This document shows positions 1 through 8,139 of a stretch of 36,303 bases of DNA, piece by piece. A model generated the notes under the pieces. It saw only the letters and a program-made list of their open reading frames with translations, made no database searches and was not told where the DNA came from. The DNA comes from Mucilaginibacter flavus (GTDB taxonomy: Bacteria > Bacteroidota > Bacteroidia > Sphingobacteriales > Sphingobacteriaceae), in assembly GCF_030409315.1 (NCBI RefSeq), contig NZ_JAUFPS010000085.1, positions 1-36,303 on the forward strand. Reading direction: 5' to 3'. A program made the translations under genes and the position numbers. Position 1 is the first letter of the stretch; every line of letters begins with the position of its first letter.

Positions 1-96
1 CGGAGGTAATCCGGATATAGTATTCCGATGATTGATTTTTATTCAAGGTTTCGAACACTCAAGGTTTTAAACCCATCGCTATGCGGAAGGGCGAGT

Positions 97-2943
97 TTAC
101 TTAATCCCCATTTCCTTTTTCAGGAACCTGCCGGTAAAACTCTCCTTAACCTTGCAAAGCCCTTCCGGTGTGCCGCTAAATAATATCTTGCCACCGCCAG
201 ATCCTCCTTCCGGTCCAAGGTCTATAACGTGATCTACTACTTTAATCACATCGAGGTTGTGCTCAATAACCAATACCGTGTTTCCTTTATCCACTAACTG
301 GTAAAGTACACCCAACAATACGTTGATATCTTCAAAGTGCAAACCGGTGGTCGGCTCGTCTAAAATATAAAAGGTATTACCGGTATCTTTTTTAGATAAC
401 TCGGTAGCCAGCTTAACACGTTGCGCTTCGCCGCCGGATAGGGTTGTTGATGCCTGCCCTAAGGTGATATAGCCCAAACCAACATCGTTTAAGGTTTTTA
501 CTTTACGATAGATGGATGGAATATGCTCAAAAAACGGCGTAGCATCCTCAATGCTCATATCCAATACATCGCTGATTGATTTGCCGCGATAACGTACTTC
601 CAGCGTTTCGCGGTTGTAGCGTTTGCCCTGGCATTCTTCGCAAGGTACCTGTACATCGGGCAAAAAGTTCATTTCAATAACTTTCATACCGGCTCCCTGG
701 CAGGTTTCGCAACGGCCACCTTTTACGTTAAATGAAAAACGACCGGGCTTATAACCCCTGATTCTCGACTCGGGCAGGGCTACATACAGGTTACGGATAT
801 CGGAGAACACCCCGGTGTACGTAGCCGGATTTGAGCGTGGTGTACGGCCAATTGGCGTTTGATCTATCTCAATCACCTTATCAATATTTTCCAGGCCTTC
901 AATTTTTTCATAAGGCAGCGGATGCTTTTTTGCCCTGAAAAAATGATGGTTTAATATAGGATAAAGCGTTTCTGTTATTAAGCTTGATTTACCGCTACCG
1001 GATACCCCAGTAATACCAATTAATTTACCCAAAGGAAAATCAACAGAAACCTTTTTTAAATTATGACCAGTAGCTTTTTTAAGGCCCAGGGTTTTACCAT
1101 TGCCGTCCCGTCTTTTGGCTGGGATAGCTATACCACGCTCGCCATTAATATAGGAGGTTGTAAGCGTATGTTCTGCCATTAGCTGTGCCGGTGTTCCCTG
1201 GGCAACTATCTGGCCGCCGTGTACGCCCGCAGCGGGGCCCATATCAATCACATGGTCGGCTTCCAAAATCATGTCTTTATCATGCTCAACCACCAATACG
1301 GTATTGCCTAAATCGCGTAGGTTTTTGAGGGCGTTTATTAAACGCTCATTATCGCGTTGGTGCAGCCCGATGCTTGGTTCATCTAAAATGTACATTACAT
1401 TCATCAATTGCGAACCAATTTGCGTAGCCAACCGGATACGCTGCGCCTCGCCGCCCGATAGGGTTTTGGCTGTTCTGTCTAAGGTTAAATAACTCAGACC
1501 AACATCAAGCAGGAACACAATACGCGCGCGGATCTCTTTCAGAATTTCTTTGGCAATTACGTTCTGTCGGTCGGTTAGCCGGTCTTCCAGTCCATCAAAC
1601 CACTCTTGCAGGTGGTTGATATCCATGGTGGCCAGCTCAAATATGTTTTTATTATCTACCTTAAAATGCAACGATTCTTTTTTCAATCTCGCGCCATCGC
1701 AAACGGGGCAGGTTTTCAGTACACGATAGTTTTCCATATCGTCCATACCTTCATCGTTGCGGCGTTCCTGCTGCTCTTCCAGCATGCGCACAATACCATC
1801 AAAAGTAATAGTATAGCTTTGCACGTTCCATTTATTGTATTCAACAGAAACACTGATGGTATCCGGCGCTCCGTTCAGGATGATATCCAAATGCTCACGG
1901 CTCAGTTTTTCAATCGGCGTGGTTAATGAAAACTCGTACTTTTTGGCCAGCGATTTCAACACCTGGAAAATCCAGGTTTCGCGGTATTCACCTATCGGAG
2001 CTAAACCACCATTCATAATGGTAAGTTTAGGATTAGGAATCACCGATGCTTCATCAACCTCAAAAATATAACCCAGACCGTTACATTTCTCGCAGGCACC
2101 ATAAGGCGAGTTGAAAGAGAAGGTATTAGGCTGTGGCTCGTCATAAGATATGCCCGAAACCGGGTCCATCAAATACTTACTATAATAGGCTACGTTACCG
2201 TCTTTATCACCCACACGAATAATGCCTTTGGCAATTTTAAGCGCGGCCTGTACAGATGTATATAAACGCTTGGCATCTTTATCAGATACCACCAGCCTAT
2301 CTACCACAATATCAATATCATGTATCTTATATCGGTCTACCTGCATTTTAGGTTCCACATCCATCATGGCACCATCAACCCAAACCTTTAAATAGCCTTG
2401 CTTGCGGATAGATTCAAATAATTCGCGGTAATGGCCTTTACGGGCTTTTACCACCGGCGCCAGGATATTTACCGGCTGCCCGTCAAACTTTTCGGTAATG
2501 GTTTTCAGGATTTGGTCTTCGCTCATGCGCTCCATCTTCTCGCCGGTGGTGTACGAGTAAGCGTCGCCGGTACGGGCAAAAAGCAAACGCATAAAATCGT
2601 AGATCTCGGTAATGGTACCAACTGTAGACCGTGGATTTTTGCTGGTTGTTTTTTGCTCAATGGCAATAACCGGACTCAAGCCCGATACTTTATCCACATC
2701 CGGTCGTTCCATACCGCCCATAAACTGGCGCGAATAGGCCGAAAATGTTTCCATGTACCGGCGCTGCCCTTCGGCATAAATGGTATCAAACGCTAATGAC
2801 GATTTACCGCTGCCGCTTAACCCGGTGATTACCACCAGCTGATTACGCGGAAAAGAAACATCAATGTTTTTTAGGTTATGTACCCTGGCTCCGTAAACTT
2901 CAACTTCGCTTTGTTCGCCAAGGTCTATTGTTTTTTCGCTCAT
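97..2943 (-). CDS. uvrA: UvrABC excinuclease ATPase subunit A
   Basis: UvrA is the damage-sensing ATPase of nucleotide excision repair; as a dimer it loads UvrB at DNA lesions in the cytoplasm. The 948-residue product has the usual length (about 940). It carries two ABC ATPase modules: a first Walker A (GLSGSGKSS, residues 41-49) and a second (GVSGSGKSS) past the middle, each with an LSGGEAQR signature and a following DEPS/DEPT Walker B. CxxC zinc modules are visible (CEKCNGLG, CPVCDGARL, CETCQGAG and CEECQGKRYN). It is apparently monocistronic, preceded by a TATATTTG promoter box at 3009-3016. No terminator was recognised in the 96 bases after the stop. Nothing is odd about the gene, and the identification is secure. 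Confidence 0.98.
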   Translation of the reverse strand: MSEKTIDLGEQSEVEVYGARVHNLKNIDVSFPRNQLVVITGLSGSGKSSLAFDTIYAEGQRRYMETFSAYSRQFMGGMERPDVDKVSGLSPVIAIEQKTTSKNPRSTVGTITEIYDFMRLLFARTGDAYSYTTGEKMERMSEDQILKTITEKFDGQPVNILAPVVKARKGHYRELFESIRKQGYLKVWVDGAMMDVEPKMQVDRYKIHDIDIVVDRLVVSDKDAKRLYTSVQAALKIAKGIIRVGDKDGNVAYYSKYLMDPVSGISYDEPQPNTFSFNSPYGACEKCNGLGYIFEVDEASVIPNPKLTIMNGGLAPIGEYRETWIFQVLKSLAKKYEFSLTTPIEKLSREHLDIILNGAPDTISVSVEYNKWNVQSYTITFDGIVRMLEEQQERRNDEGMDDMENYRVLKTCPVCDGARLKKESLHFKVDNKNIFELATMDINHLQEWFDGLEDRLTDRQNVIAKEILKEIRARIVFLLDVGLSYLTLDRTAKTLSGGEAQRIRLATQIGSQLMNVMYILDEPSIGLHQRDNERLINALKNLRDLGNTVLVVEHDKDMILEADHVIDMGPAAGVHGGQIVAQGTPAQLMAEHTLTTSYINGERGIAIPAKRRDGNGKTLGLKKATGHNLKKVSVDFPLGKLIGITGVSGSGKSSLITETLYPILNHHFFRAKKHPLPYEKIEGLENIDKVIEIDQTPIGRTPRSNPATYTGVFSDIRNLYVALPESRIRGYKPGRFSFNVKGGRCETCQGAGMKVIEMNFLPDVQVPCEECQGKRYNRETLEVRYRGKSISDVLDMSIEDATPFFEHIPSIYRKVKTLNDVGLGYITLGQASTTLSGGEAQRVKLATELSKKDTGNTFYILDEPTTGLHFEDINVLLGVLYQLVDKGNTVLVIEHNLDVIKVVDHVIDLGPEGGSGGGKILFSGTPEGLCKVKESFTGRFLKKEMGIK

Positions 2944-3008
2944 ATTTATTTTTAAACCGATGCAGCAGGCCTGCCTTTAATGGGCTATAGCCATACTAAT
3001 ATTTTTCG

Positions 3009-3016
3009 CAAATATA
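3009..3016 (-). promoter_or_regulatory. Bacteroidetes -7 box for uvrA
   Basis: Read on the minus strand this is TATATTTG, an exact match to the TAnnTTTG -7 element of the Bacteroidetes primary sigma factor. It would give a leader of roughly 60 nt for uvrA. No clear TTTG -33 box is seen at the expected distance, so the promoter is inferred from the -7 box alone. Confidence 0.5.
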
Positions 3017-3164
3017 CGTAAAAAGCTGGTGCATTATAAGATATGCAAGTACCCGCAAGTTTATTTGACTCAAAAACTACCGTGAAAATATAACCGGTGA
3101 TTTGGGTGGTTGTTTTATAAGTGGGAGATAATAAAAGATAGGAGGAGGAAATATTTAAGCATAT

Positions 3165-3201
3165 AAAAAAGGCCTGTTTTCCGTCTGGGAAAACAGGCCT
3201 T
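3165..3201 (-). terminator. rho-independent terminator of the transglycosylase gene
   Basis: Perfect 14-bp arms (3169-3182 and 3188-3201) surround a 5-nt loop. Read on the minus strand the stem is followed by a run of T (the A run at 3165-3170). It lies about 50 bp past the stop of the minus-strand transglycosylase gene and separates it from uvrA. Confidence 0.85.
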
Positions 3202-3252
3202 AAAGTGCTCCGTAACTAATATTCTTAACTAACTGATAACGTTACGCGTTAA

Positions 3253-4035
3253 TCAATTAAAGGCCAGCAAGGTTGTTGGCTGGGTAATGTTGTAATAGTT
3301 TTTATAGCCAAATTCTTTAGGCTGCTCAATAATTGCTTTCATGGCAATTATATTGTAAACGTAGGCCCCGGTTTCGCGGTTTAGTTTCATCCTAAAGTAA
3401 TTGTCCTCGTTTTGCTTGTTAATAGCCCGTTGTAATTTAACCGAGCCATTATTGTAAGCAGCGGCGGCCAATGTCCAGCTATTAAATTCGCCGTACAGTT
3501 CTTTAATATACTTGCAGGCAGCTATGGTTGATTTGCGTACGTTTTTACGCTCGTCAATACCATGCCCAACCTTTAAGCCATAAGTACGGGCGGTGCCGGC
3601 CATAAATTGCCATAAGCCTTTAGCTCCTTTAGGCGATGTGCCCGATTGAAGGCCCGACTCCACCAGCGGGATGTACTTAAAATCATCAGGTATCCCGTAA
3701 AATTTCAGGATAGGCTCAATGATGGGAAATAATGCTTCGGCCTTACGGTGCAATAAGGTTGATTGAACATTTTTAAAAGCGTGTCGCCTAAGCGATTTGT
3801 TTAATTTAAATGTAACCCGGGCATCATTAAGGGGTAAAGCTTCGTCGGCAAAATTGTATGCTGCCGCGTTGCTTTTAACAAAAATAAACTTCGAGGTTCG
3901 GGTGCTTAATCTGGCACGTTTGGCGCTGTTTGCGTCGATAGTTGTACCGTAGATATTAAGCTTGGAAATGAGAACCAGCACCAGCATTACGGAGCACGTA
4001 AGTAAGTGTTTTTTAATCATTTCTTTTTTTATCAT
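3253..4035 (-). CDS. lytic transglycosylase (SLT family), exported
   Basis: This is a soluble-lytic-transglycosylase-type murein hydrolase, expected to cleave the MurNAc-GlcNAc bond in the periplasm with formation of 1,6-anhydro ends. The 260-residue protein has a Lys-rich start and a hydrophobic stretch (about residues 11-29) that reads as a signal peptide or anchor. The SLT domain follows: the catalytic glutamate is E126 in PLVESG, then PKGAKGLWQFM, then AAAAYNNG. No LysM repeats follow, so it is shorter than MltD-type enzymes. The start is uncertain: Met6 (ATG at 4020) is an alternative to 4035. A good TTTG-N20-TACCTTTG promoter precedes it and a strong terminator follows, so it is probably transcribed alone. 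Family assignment is secure; the natural substrate and role are inferred. Confidence 0.9.
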   Translation of the reverse strand: MIKKEMIKKHLLTCSVMLVLVLISKLNIYGTTIDANSAKRARLSTRTSKFIFVKSNAAAYNFADEALPLNDARVTFKLNKSLRRHAFKNVQSTLLHRKAEALFPIIEPILKFYGIPDDFKYIPLVESGLQSGTSPKGAKGLWQFMAGTARTYGLKVGHGIDERKNVRKSTIAACKYIKELYGEFNSWTLAAAAYNNGSVKLQRAINKQNEDNYFRMKLNRETGAYVYNIIAMKAIIEQPKEFGYKNYYNITQPTTLLAFN

Positions 4036-4062
4036 TAACTATACATTAGGTAAAATGTGCTG

Positions 4063-4094
4063 CAAAGGTATGTCATACAAATCACATAATCAAA
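4063..4094 (-). promoter_or_regulatory. promoter of the transglycosylase gene
   Basis: On the minus strand a TTTG -33 box (4091-4094) is followed after 20 nt by TACCTTTG (4063-4070), an exact TAnnTTTG -7 box. The spacing and both boxes fit the Bacteroidetes consensus. The predicted leader is about 20 nt. Confidence 0.65.
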
Positions 4095-4198
4095 TACTTA
4101 GCTTTTTACTAATTTTTTTAGCTGTGGTTTTTGGTTCAAAAACTACGTTTAAAACGGTTTAAACCTTGTTTTTAGACCCGATAATTTTTTTTAGGTTT

Positions 4199-4231
4199 TT
4201 GGTTAATTTTTGCCAAAAAAGCGTAACTTTG
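4199..4231 (+). promoter_or_regulatory. promoter of the pseudouridine synthase gene
   Basis: TTG at 4199-4201 and TAACTTTG at 4224-4231 (an exact TAnnTTTG) are separated by 22 nt. The start codon follows 34 nt after the -7 box. It is divergent from the transglycosylase promoter. Confidence 0.55.
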
Positions 4232-4265
4232 ACCCTCACGCTGCGAAAGCGCTAAACAAAAAAAT

Positions 4266-5747
4266 ATGGTATTTAAGAGACCAACAGGTAGTCGCGACGA
4301 CAGGCCGAAAAGACCGGCAACCACGAAAGGCAAAGCCACTCCAAACGGAGAAAAGAAAGCCACCTCCAGACCGGAGAAAACATTCCAAAGCAACAGATTT
4401 AACGACGATAAGCCCAAAAGCAATTTTAGGGACAGTTCATCTAATGGGGATAGCCGCTCATCGGGCAGGTCAAAACCGTACTCGGGTCGTCCAAGTACAG
4501 GCGATAGCGACAGACCTAAAAGCAATTTCAGGGATGGCGCAGGTGATAAAAAAAGCTTTTCGCCACGCAGCAAACCATACTCTGGCAGACCATCTGGCGG
4601 CGATAACGAGAGACCGCAAAGAAGCTTCGGCGCGGGTTCCGCATCGGCCGATAGAAAATCTTACTCTGGCAGACCATCTGGCGGCGAGGGCGAAGAAAGA
4701 CCAAAAAGAAGTTTTGGCAACAACAGCGCCGGCGATAAAAAACCATATTCATCACCACGTACCCGTACCGCAAATACCGATTTTGGCGATAAGCCGAAAA
4801 GAAGTTTTGGCGCCGGTGCCGAAAGATCAACCGACAAAAAATTCAATGAAAGGTCCGAAGGCGGATTTAAAAAACGCGAAGGCAGCTTTTCAAAAGATAA
4901 ACCGGCTTACAATGCCGATAAGCCGCAACGTAAGCCTGCTTACGATAAGATAACCAAAGATCCTGATGCTCCTACAAGGACCATGCGTGGCCGTAAAAAC
5001 GCCGGCGAGCCTAAAAAAGCTAAAGACGACGGGCTTATCCGCCTTAACCGTTACATTTCAAACGCTGGTATCTGCTCACGCCGCAAGGCCGATGAGCTGA
5101 TCATTGCCGGTGTAGTATCTGTAAACGGTGTAGTGGTCGACGAATTAGGTGCCAAAATTGATCCCATGAAAGATGAGATCAAATACAACGGCGAAACCCT
5201 TCGTCGCGAAAAAATGGTTTATGTATTGTTAAATAAACCCAAAGACTATATCACTACCACAGATGATCCGCAGGAACGCCGTACCGTGATGCACCTGGTT
5301 GAAAAAGCGACCAAGGAACGTATTTACCCAATCGGTCGTTTAGACAGGAACACTACCGGTTTATTATTAATGACCAACGATGGTGCTCTTGCCGATAAAC
5401 TTTCGCATCCGCGCAGCAACATCAGCAAACTATACCAGGTTGAACTAAGCAAAGCCTTAACCCAGGGCGATTTGAACAAAATTCAATTTGGGATTGAACT
5501 TGAAGATGGTGTAATTAAACCCGATTCGGTATCGTACGTGGCAGGTGCTTCAAAAAGAGAAGTAGGCATCCAGATACACAGCGGTAAAAACCGTGTGGTG
5601 CGCCGTATATTTGAAAGCCTTGGTTACGAGGTGGTAAAATTAGACAGAGTGGTTTATGCCAACCTCACCAAAAAAGACCTTCCTCGCGGCCGCTACCGCC
5701 ACCTGGAAGAAAGCGAGATTATCCAGCTTAAACACCTGATAAAATAA
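4266..5747 (+). CDS. RsuA/RluB-family pseudouridine synthase with long disordered N-terminal tail
   Basis: It isomerises uridine to pseudouridine in ribosomal RNA. The C-terminal half is a canonical RsuA/RluB/E/F enzyme: an S4 RNA-binding domain at about residues 256-305 (LNRYISNAGICSRRKADEL), then the catalytic domain with GRLDRNTTGLLLMTNDG, where D360 is the catalytic aspartate, and GKNRVVRRIFESLGYEV. The first 250 residues are unlike the E. coli enzymes: Arg-, Ser-, Gly- and Lys-rich, with recurring KPYSGRPS, RPKSNFRD and RPKRSFG units, and predicted to be disordered. Such tails resemble RGG-type RNA-binding regions. The start at 4266 fits the promoter upstream. The enzyme class is secure; the exact target (23S rRNA as for RluB, or 16S as for RsuA) cannot be told from sequence. 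Confidence 0.93.
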   Translation: MVFKRPTGSRDDRPKRPATTKGKATPNGEKKATSRPEKTFQSNRFNDDKPKSNFRDSSSNGDSRSSGRSKPYSGRPSTGDSDRPKSNFRDGAGDKKSFSPRSKPYSGRPSGGDNERPQRSFGAGSASADRKSYSGRPSGGEGEERPKRSFGNNSAGDKKPYSSPRTRTANTDFGDKPKRSFGAGAERSTDKKFNERSEGGFKKREGSFSKDKPAYNADKPQRKPAYDKITKDPDAPTRTMRGRKNAGEPKKAKDDGLIRLNRYISNAGICSRRKADELIIAGVVSVNGVVVDELGAKIDPMKDEIKYNGETLRREKMVYVLLNKPKDYITTTDDPQERRTVMHLVEKATKERIYPIGRLDRNTTGLLLMTNDGALADKLSHPRSNISKLYQVELSKALTQGDLNKIQFGIELEDGVIKPDSVSYVAGASKREVGIQIHSGKNRVVRRIFESLGYEVVKLDRVVYANLTKKDLPRGRYRHLEESEIIQLKHLIK

Positions 5748-5748
5748 T

Positions 5749-5780
5749 AAAACGCCCCGGTAAACATCGGGGCGTTTTTT
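5749..5780 (+). terminator. rho-independent terminator, first copy
   Basis: Stem AAAACGCCCCG / CGGGGCGTTTT (5749-5759 and 5768-5778) with an 8-nt loop and a T tract. It follows the pseudouridine synthase stop almost at once. Confidence 0.9.
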
Positions 5781-5867
5781 GTTTGATCTTATTAACAACT
5801 ATCCAGCGACCATCTTTCTTTACCTAACCTCATATACTTTGGAAGCGTGGATAACAAAGCGACGAAA

Positions 5868-5898
5868 GACTTACGAAGTTTTAAAAACTTCGTAAGTC
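5868..5898. repeat. 31-bp palindromic repeat, copy A
   Basis: Two perfect 15-bp arms (left arm GACTTACGAAGTTTT) surround a single central A. A second copy lies at 27856-27886. Flanks are shared for a few bases (GAAA before, TGGAT after), so the repeat unit is somewhat longer than the palindrome. This looks like a dispersed REP-type element. Confidence 0.8.
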
Positions 5899-5985
5899 TG
5901 GATCTACCATTTGCTACTTGGAGCGTCGAAACGTGTCTAACTGGACTGATACCCTTTTCGTTTAATAAGTCATTCCTCTTAAAAT

Positions 5986-6020
5986 AAAAACGCCCCGCTA
6001 AACATCGGGGCGTTTTTTTT
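5986..6020 (+). terminator. rho-independent terminator, second copy
   Basis: The stem repeats the first copy (A-run, CGCCCCG, loop containing TAAACAT, CGGGGCG, eight T). No gene lies between the copies. It is 42 bp upstream of the lactonase start. Confidence 0.85.
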
Positions 6021-6061
6021 GTCTATTTTATTAACTTGCGTTCCTTAACCCAAATACCAAC

Positions 6062-7198
6062 ATGAAAAAAGTTCTTTTAATTGCAGCGCTACTATCGCCG
6101 CTGTTCAATTTTGCCCAGGATAAAAAACCAATACCTAAAACGTTCGATCTGGTGGTGGGTACTTACACTACCGGTAGCAGCAAAGGGATAATGGTTTATC
6201 GTTTTTACACCCAAAGCGGCAAGCTGGCTTATTTGAGCCAGATAGATGGCGTTACCAATCCATCGTACCTGCAGGTGAGCAAAAACAATAAATTTATTTA
6301 CGCGGTAAATGAATTGCCTAAGGGCGAAGTAAGCGCCTTTTCTTTTGATGCCAAAACGGGCAAAATAGACTTTATCAACAAACAATCGTCTCTTGGTGCC
6401 GATCCATGCTATATTGCTGTAGATAAGGCCCAGAAAACAGCGTTTGTGGCCAACTATTCAAGCGGGCAAGTTACCGTACTACCAATTAATAAAGATGGCT
6501 CATTAGGCAACGGCACCGAAACCATACGCAACGCAGATGGTTTGGGCCCGAATAAAGAGCGCCAGGAAGGCCCGCACGCGCACATGAGCATTTTATCGCC
6601 CGATGAAAAGTTTTTGTTTTATAATGATTTGGGTACCGACAGGGTTAACATTTACCGTTTTAAGTCCGGTAAAGAATCGCCTTTAAGTCCGGCAAACCCA
6701 TCATTTATCAGCGTAAAGCCGGGCGAAGGTCCGCGCCATTTGGAGTATTCTTTAGATAGGAAGCACGTTTTCCTGGCAACAGAAATGGGATCGAACGTTT
6801 TTGTATTTGATTACGATGGTGGCAAATTCAAACAAAAACAAGTTATATCATTACTGCCCGATGGCTTTACCGGTAAAACCGCCGCGGCAGCTATTCACTT
6901 ATCGCCCGATGGCAAGTTTCTGTACGTATCAAACCGTTTAGAAACTAACGAGATCATTTGCTTTGCTGTAAACCAGGAAACAGGTGAACTTGCTTTTGTA
7001 TCCCGTCAATCAACATTTGGTAAAAACCCTCGTGATTTTGCTATTGACCCTACCGGCAAGTTTTTGGTGGTAGCTAACCAGGGCAGCGACAATATGTTTG
7101 TATTTAAGATTGACCCCAATACCGGCAAGCTTACACAAACAGGTATTAAATTAGATATTGGCAACCCCGTTTGCCTGAAATTTACCCCAGCGGAATAG
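6062..7198 (+). CDS. exported lactonase family protein, seven-bladed beta-propeller
   Basis: The 378-residue protein belongs to the YbhE/Pgl lactonase family, whose E. coli member hydrolyses 6-phosphogluconolactone. Residues 1-18 form a signal peptide ending in NFAQ, so this copy is predicted to be periplasmic, unlike cytoplasmic Pgl. Propeller repeats are visible, including VVGTYTTGSSKGI at the start, GPHAHMSILSPDEKFL, GEGPRHLEYS, AAIHLSPDGKFLYVSNR and NPRDFAIDPTGKFLVVANQ. The conserved His and Arg residues of these motifs fit the family active-site region. It stands alone between terminators. Because of the export signal, a role on another lactone or sugar acid is as likely as the pentose phosphate pathway. 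Family secure; substrate unknown. Confidence 0.88.
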   Translation: MKKVLLIAALLSPLFNFAQDKKPIPKTFDLVVGTYTTGSSKGIMVYRFYTQSGKLAYLSQIDGVTNPSYLQVSKNNKFIYAVNELPKGEVSAFSFDAKTGKIDFINKQSSLGADPCYIAVDKAQKTAFVANYSSGQVTVLPINKDGSLGNGTETIRNADGLGPNKERQEGPHAHMSILSPDEKFLFYNDLGTDRVNIYRFKSGKESPLSPANPSFISVKPGEGPRHLEYSLDRKHVFLATEMGSNVFVFDYDGGKFKQKQVISLLPDGFTGKTAAAAIHLSPDGKFLYVSNRLETNEIICFAVNQETGELAFVSRQSTFGKNPRDFAIDPTGKFLVVANQGSDNMFVFKIDPNTGKLTQTGIKLDIGNPVCLKFTPAE

Positions 7199-7259
7199 AG
7201 GCGAAGGCCTCCAGAGGTAAAAGGATAAAGGGCAAAGGCAAAAGGTTTGAATAAAACAA

Positions 7260-7310
7260 AAAAGGGCAAAGGCTTAAATGAGATAAATTCATTTAAGCCT
7301 TTGCCCTTTT
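7260..7310. terminator. bidirectional terminator between convergent genes
   Basis: Perfect 22-bp arms (7260-7281 and 7289-7310) with a 7-nt loop, A-rich on the left and T-rich on the right, so it can work in both directions. It separates the plus-strand lactonase from the minus-strand lipoprotein. Surrounding bases repeat AAAGGGCAAAGGC-like words, a low-complexity intergenic pattern. Confidence 0.85.
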
Positions 7311-7360
7311 ATTTTATCAGTGACAGGCTAACCTTTTACCTTTCGCCTTTCCCCTTTCGC

Positions 7361-7849
7361 CTAATTATTCTTAGTGAACGAGTAAATAATGTATCCTGTG
7401 CTGTTACCCACGGCTACGGGCGATTTAAGTACCATGGTCGAGCCATCGTTATTGGCTATATCCAAACGATAGCCTTCTGCTACGTTTTTAGCTTTATCGC
7501 CCTGGTAAAGTTTTTTGAATTGAAACTGGGTACCGGTAGTGCCTCCGTTATAAACCGACCAAAAGATGGTTTGCGACGTGCCGTTATTTAAGGTATAGAT
7601 ACCGTTACCGCTATTGGTTAGTTTCCAGGTGCTGCCAACAAAAGCTTCGGGAGCGGCCTGGTCAAATACGTTTTGTACCGCGTTTTGCACTAAGCCATCG
7701 TAACTCACATTATTCAATGTCCAGGTGCCAACAAATTTGCCACGGGATACATTTGTTGCGCCGGTTGTTGTGTTTTTAGGAGTTGAGCAGGCTGTAAATA
7801 CAAAGATAAGGGATAGCAATGCTATCGAAATTTTAAATAGGTTCTTCAT
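7361..7849 (-). CDS. lipocalin-like lipoprotein of unknown function
   Basis: The 162-residue protein begins with a lipoprotein signal peptide whose lipobox FTAC puts the lipidated cysteine at residue 21. The mature part starts a GKFVGTWTLNNVSYDG stretch, with GTW near the start of a predicted all-beta fold and alternating beta-strand patterns to the end, as in the lipocalin-like families common in Bacteroidetes. I do not recognise a ligand or a specific function. It faces a bidirectional terminator downstream and is followed upstream by a small ORF on the same strand about 50 bp away. It is probably anchored to the outer membrane, possibly facing the periplasm. Moderately sure of the class, no claim on function. 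Confidence 0.75.
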   Translation of the reverse strand: MKNLFKISIALLSLIFVFTACSTPKNTTTGATNVSRGKFVGTWTLNNVSYDGLVQNAVQNVFDQAAPEAFVGSTWKLTNSGNGIYTLNNGTSQTIFWSVYNGGTTGTQFQFKKLYQGDKAKNVAEGYRLDIANNDGSTMVLKSPVAVGNSTGYIIYSFTKNN

Positions 7850-7896
7850 GACAGTTATATTTATATGCGTATAAGCATAAACCCTGCCAAAAAGTT

Positions 7897-8067
7897 TTAA
7901 TGATATTTAACGGGATTTATATTGAGCTGCTTTTCAATTTCATTTAATTGCTTGTTGATGGATGCAGCTACGATATCGGCCTCTTTAACTTTTTTCAAAC
8001 TTTTAGCAAAGCGATGATCAAGGTCTTTTGAAAATAAATTGCGGTGTAGGTTTTTAATAAGATCCAT
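7897..8067 (-). CDS. small hypothetical protein (56 aa)
   Basis: An ATG at 8067 opens a 56-codon frame starting MDLIKNLHRNLFSKDL and ending INPVKYH. The product is charged and predicted largely helical (AKSLKKVKEADIVAASINKQ, then a Leu/Ile/Glu/Lys helix), without cysteine, signal peptide or membrane segment. It lies 72 bp after rdgB and 47 bp before the lipoprotein, all on the same strand, so it may share their transcript. An AAGGA stretch lies about 16-20 bases upstream of the start codon, too far to be a normal ribosome binding site. I do not recognise the family. The regular amphipathic pattern and operon-like position support it as a real gene, but it is short and unproven. Confidence 0.5.
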   Translation of the reverse strand: MDLIKNLHRNLFSKDLDHRFAKSLKKVKEADIVAASINKQLNEIEKQLNINPVKYH

Positions 8068-8139
8068 AGGTTTAAATATTCCTTATAGCTCTATTTAACG
8101 GACACATTGCATTAAGGTTACATCTTTTTTAATTATTTA

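Larger units (their letters stand above)
2944..3252. other. intergenic region between uvrA and the transglycosylase gene
   Basis: This 309-bp stretch lies upstream of uvrA and downstream of the transglycosylase gene, both on the minus strand. It holds the uvrA -7 box and the transglycosylase terminator. I see no further coding potential. Confidence 0.6.
5748..6061. other. gene-free stretch with duplicated terminator and palindrome
   Basis: This 314-bp stretch between two plus-strand genes holds two near-identical terminators (5749-5780 and 5986-6020) and a 31-bp palindrome (5868-5898). No coding potential was found. Confidence 0.7.

Noticed and set aside
1..96. Possible tRNA-like sequence (TTCGA word) before the window's first gene
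   Set aside because: No cloverleaf stems or acceptor pairing could be found around it.
1606..1926. Plus-strand frames opposite uvrA
   Set aside because: They are antisense to a strongly conserved gene and encode nothing recognisable.
2431..2796. 121-codon plus-strand frame opposite uvrA
   Set aside because: It is a mirror of conserved UvrA coding sequence, without a plausible domain.
4210..4953. Long plus-strand frame inside the pseudouridine synthase gene
   Set aside because: It overlaps the disordered N-terminal coding region in another frame; the repeat-rich DNA keeps several frames open. The codon pattern and the known domain lie in the 4266 frame.
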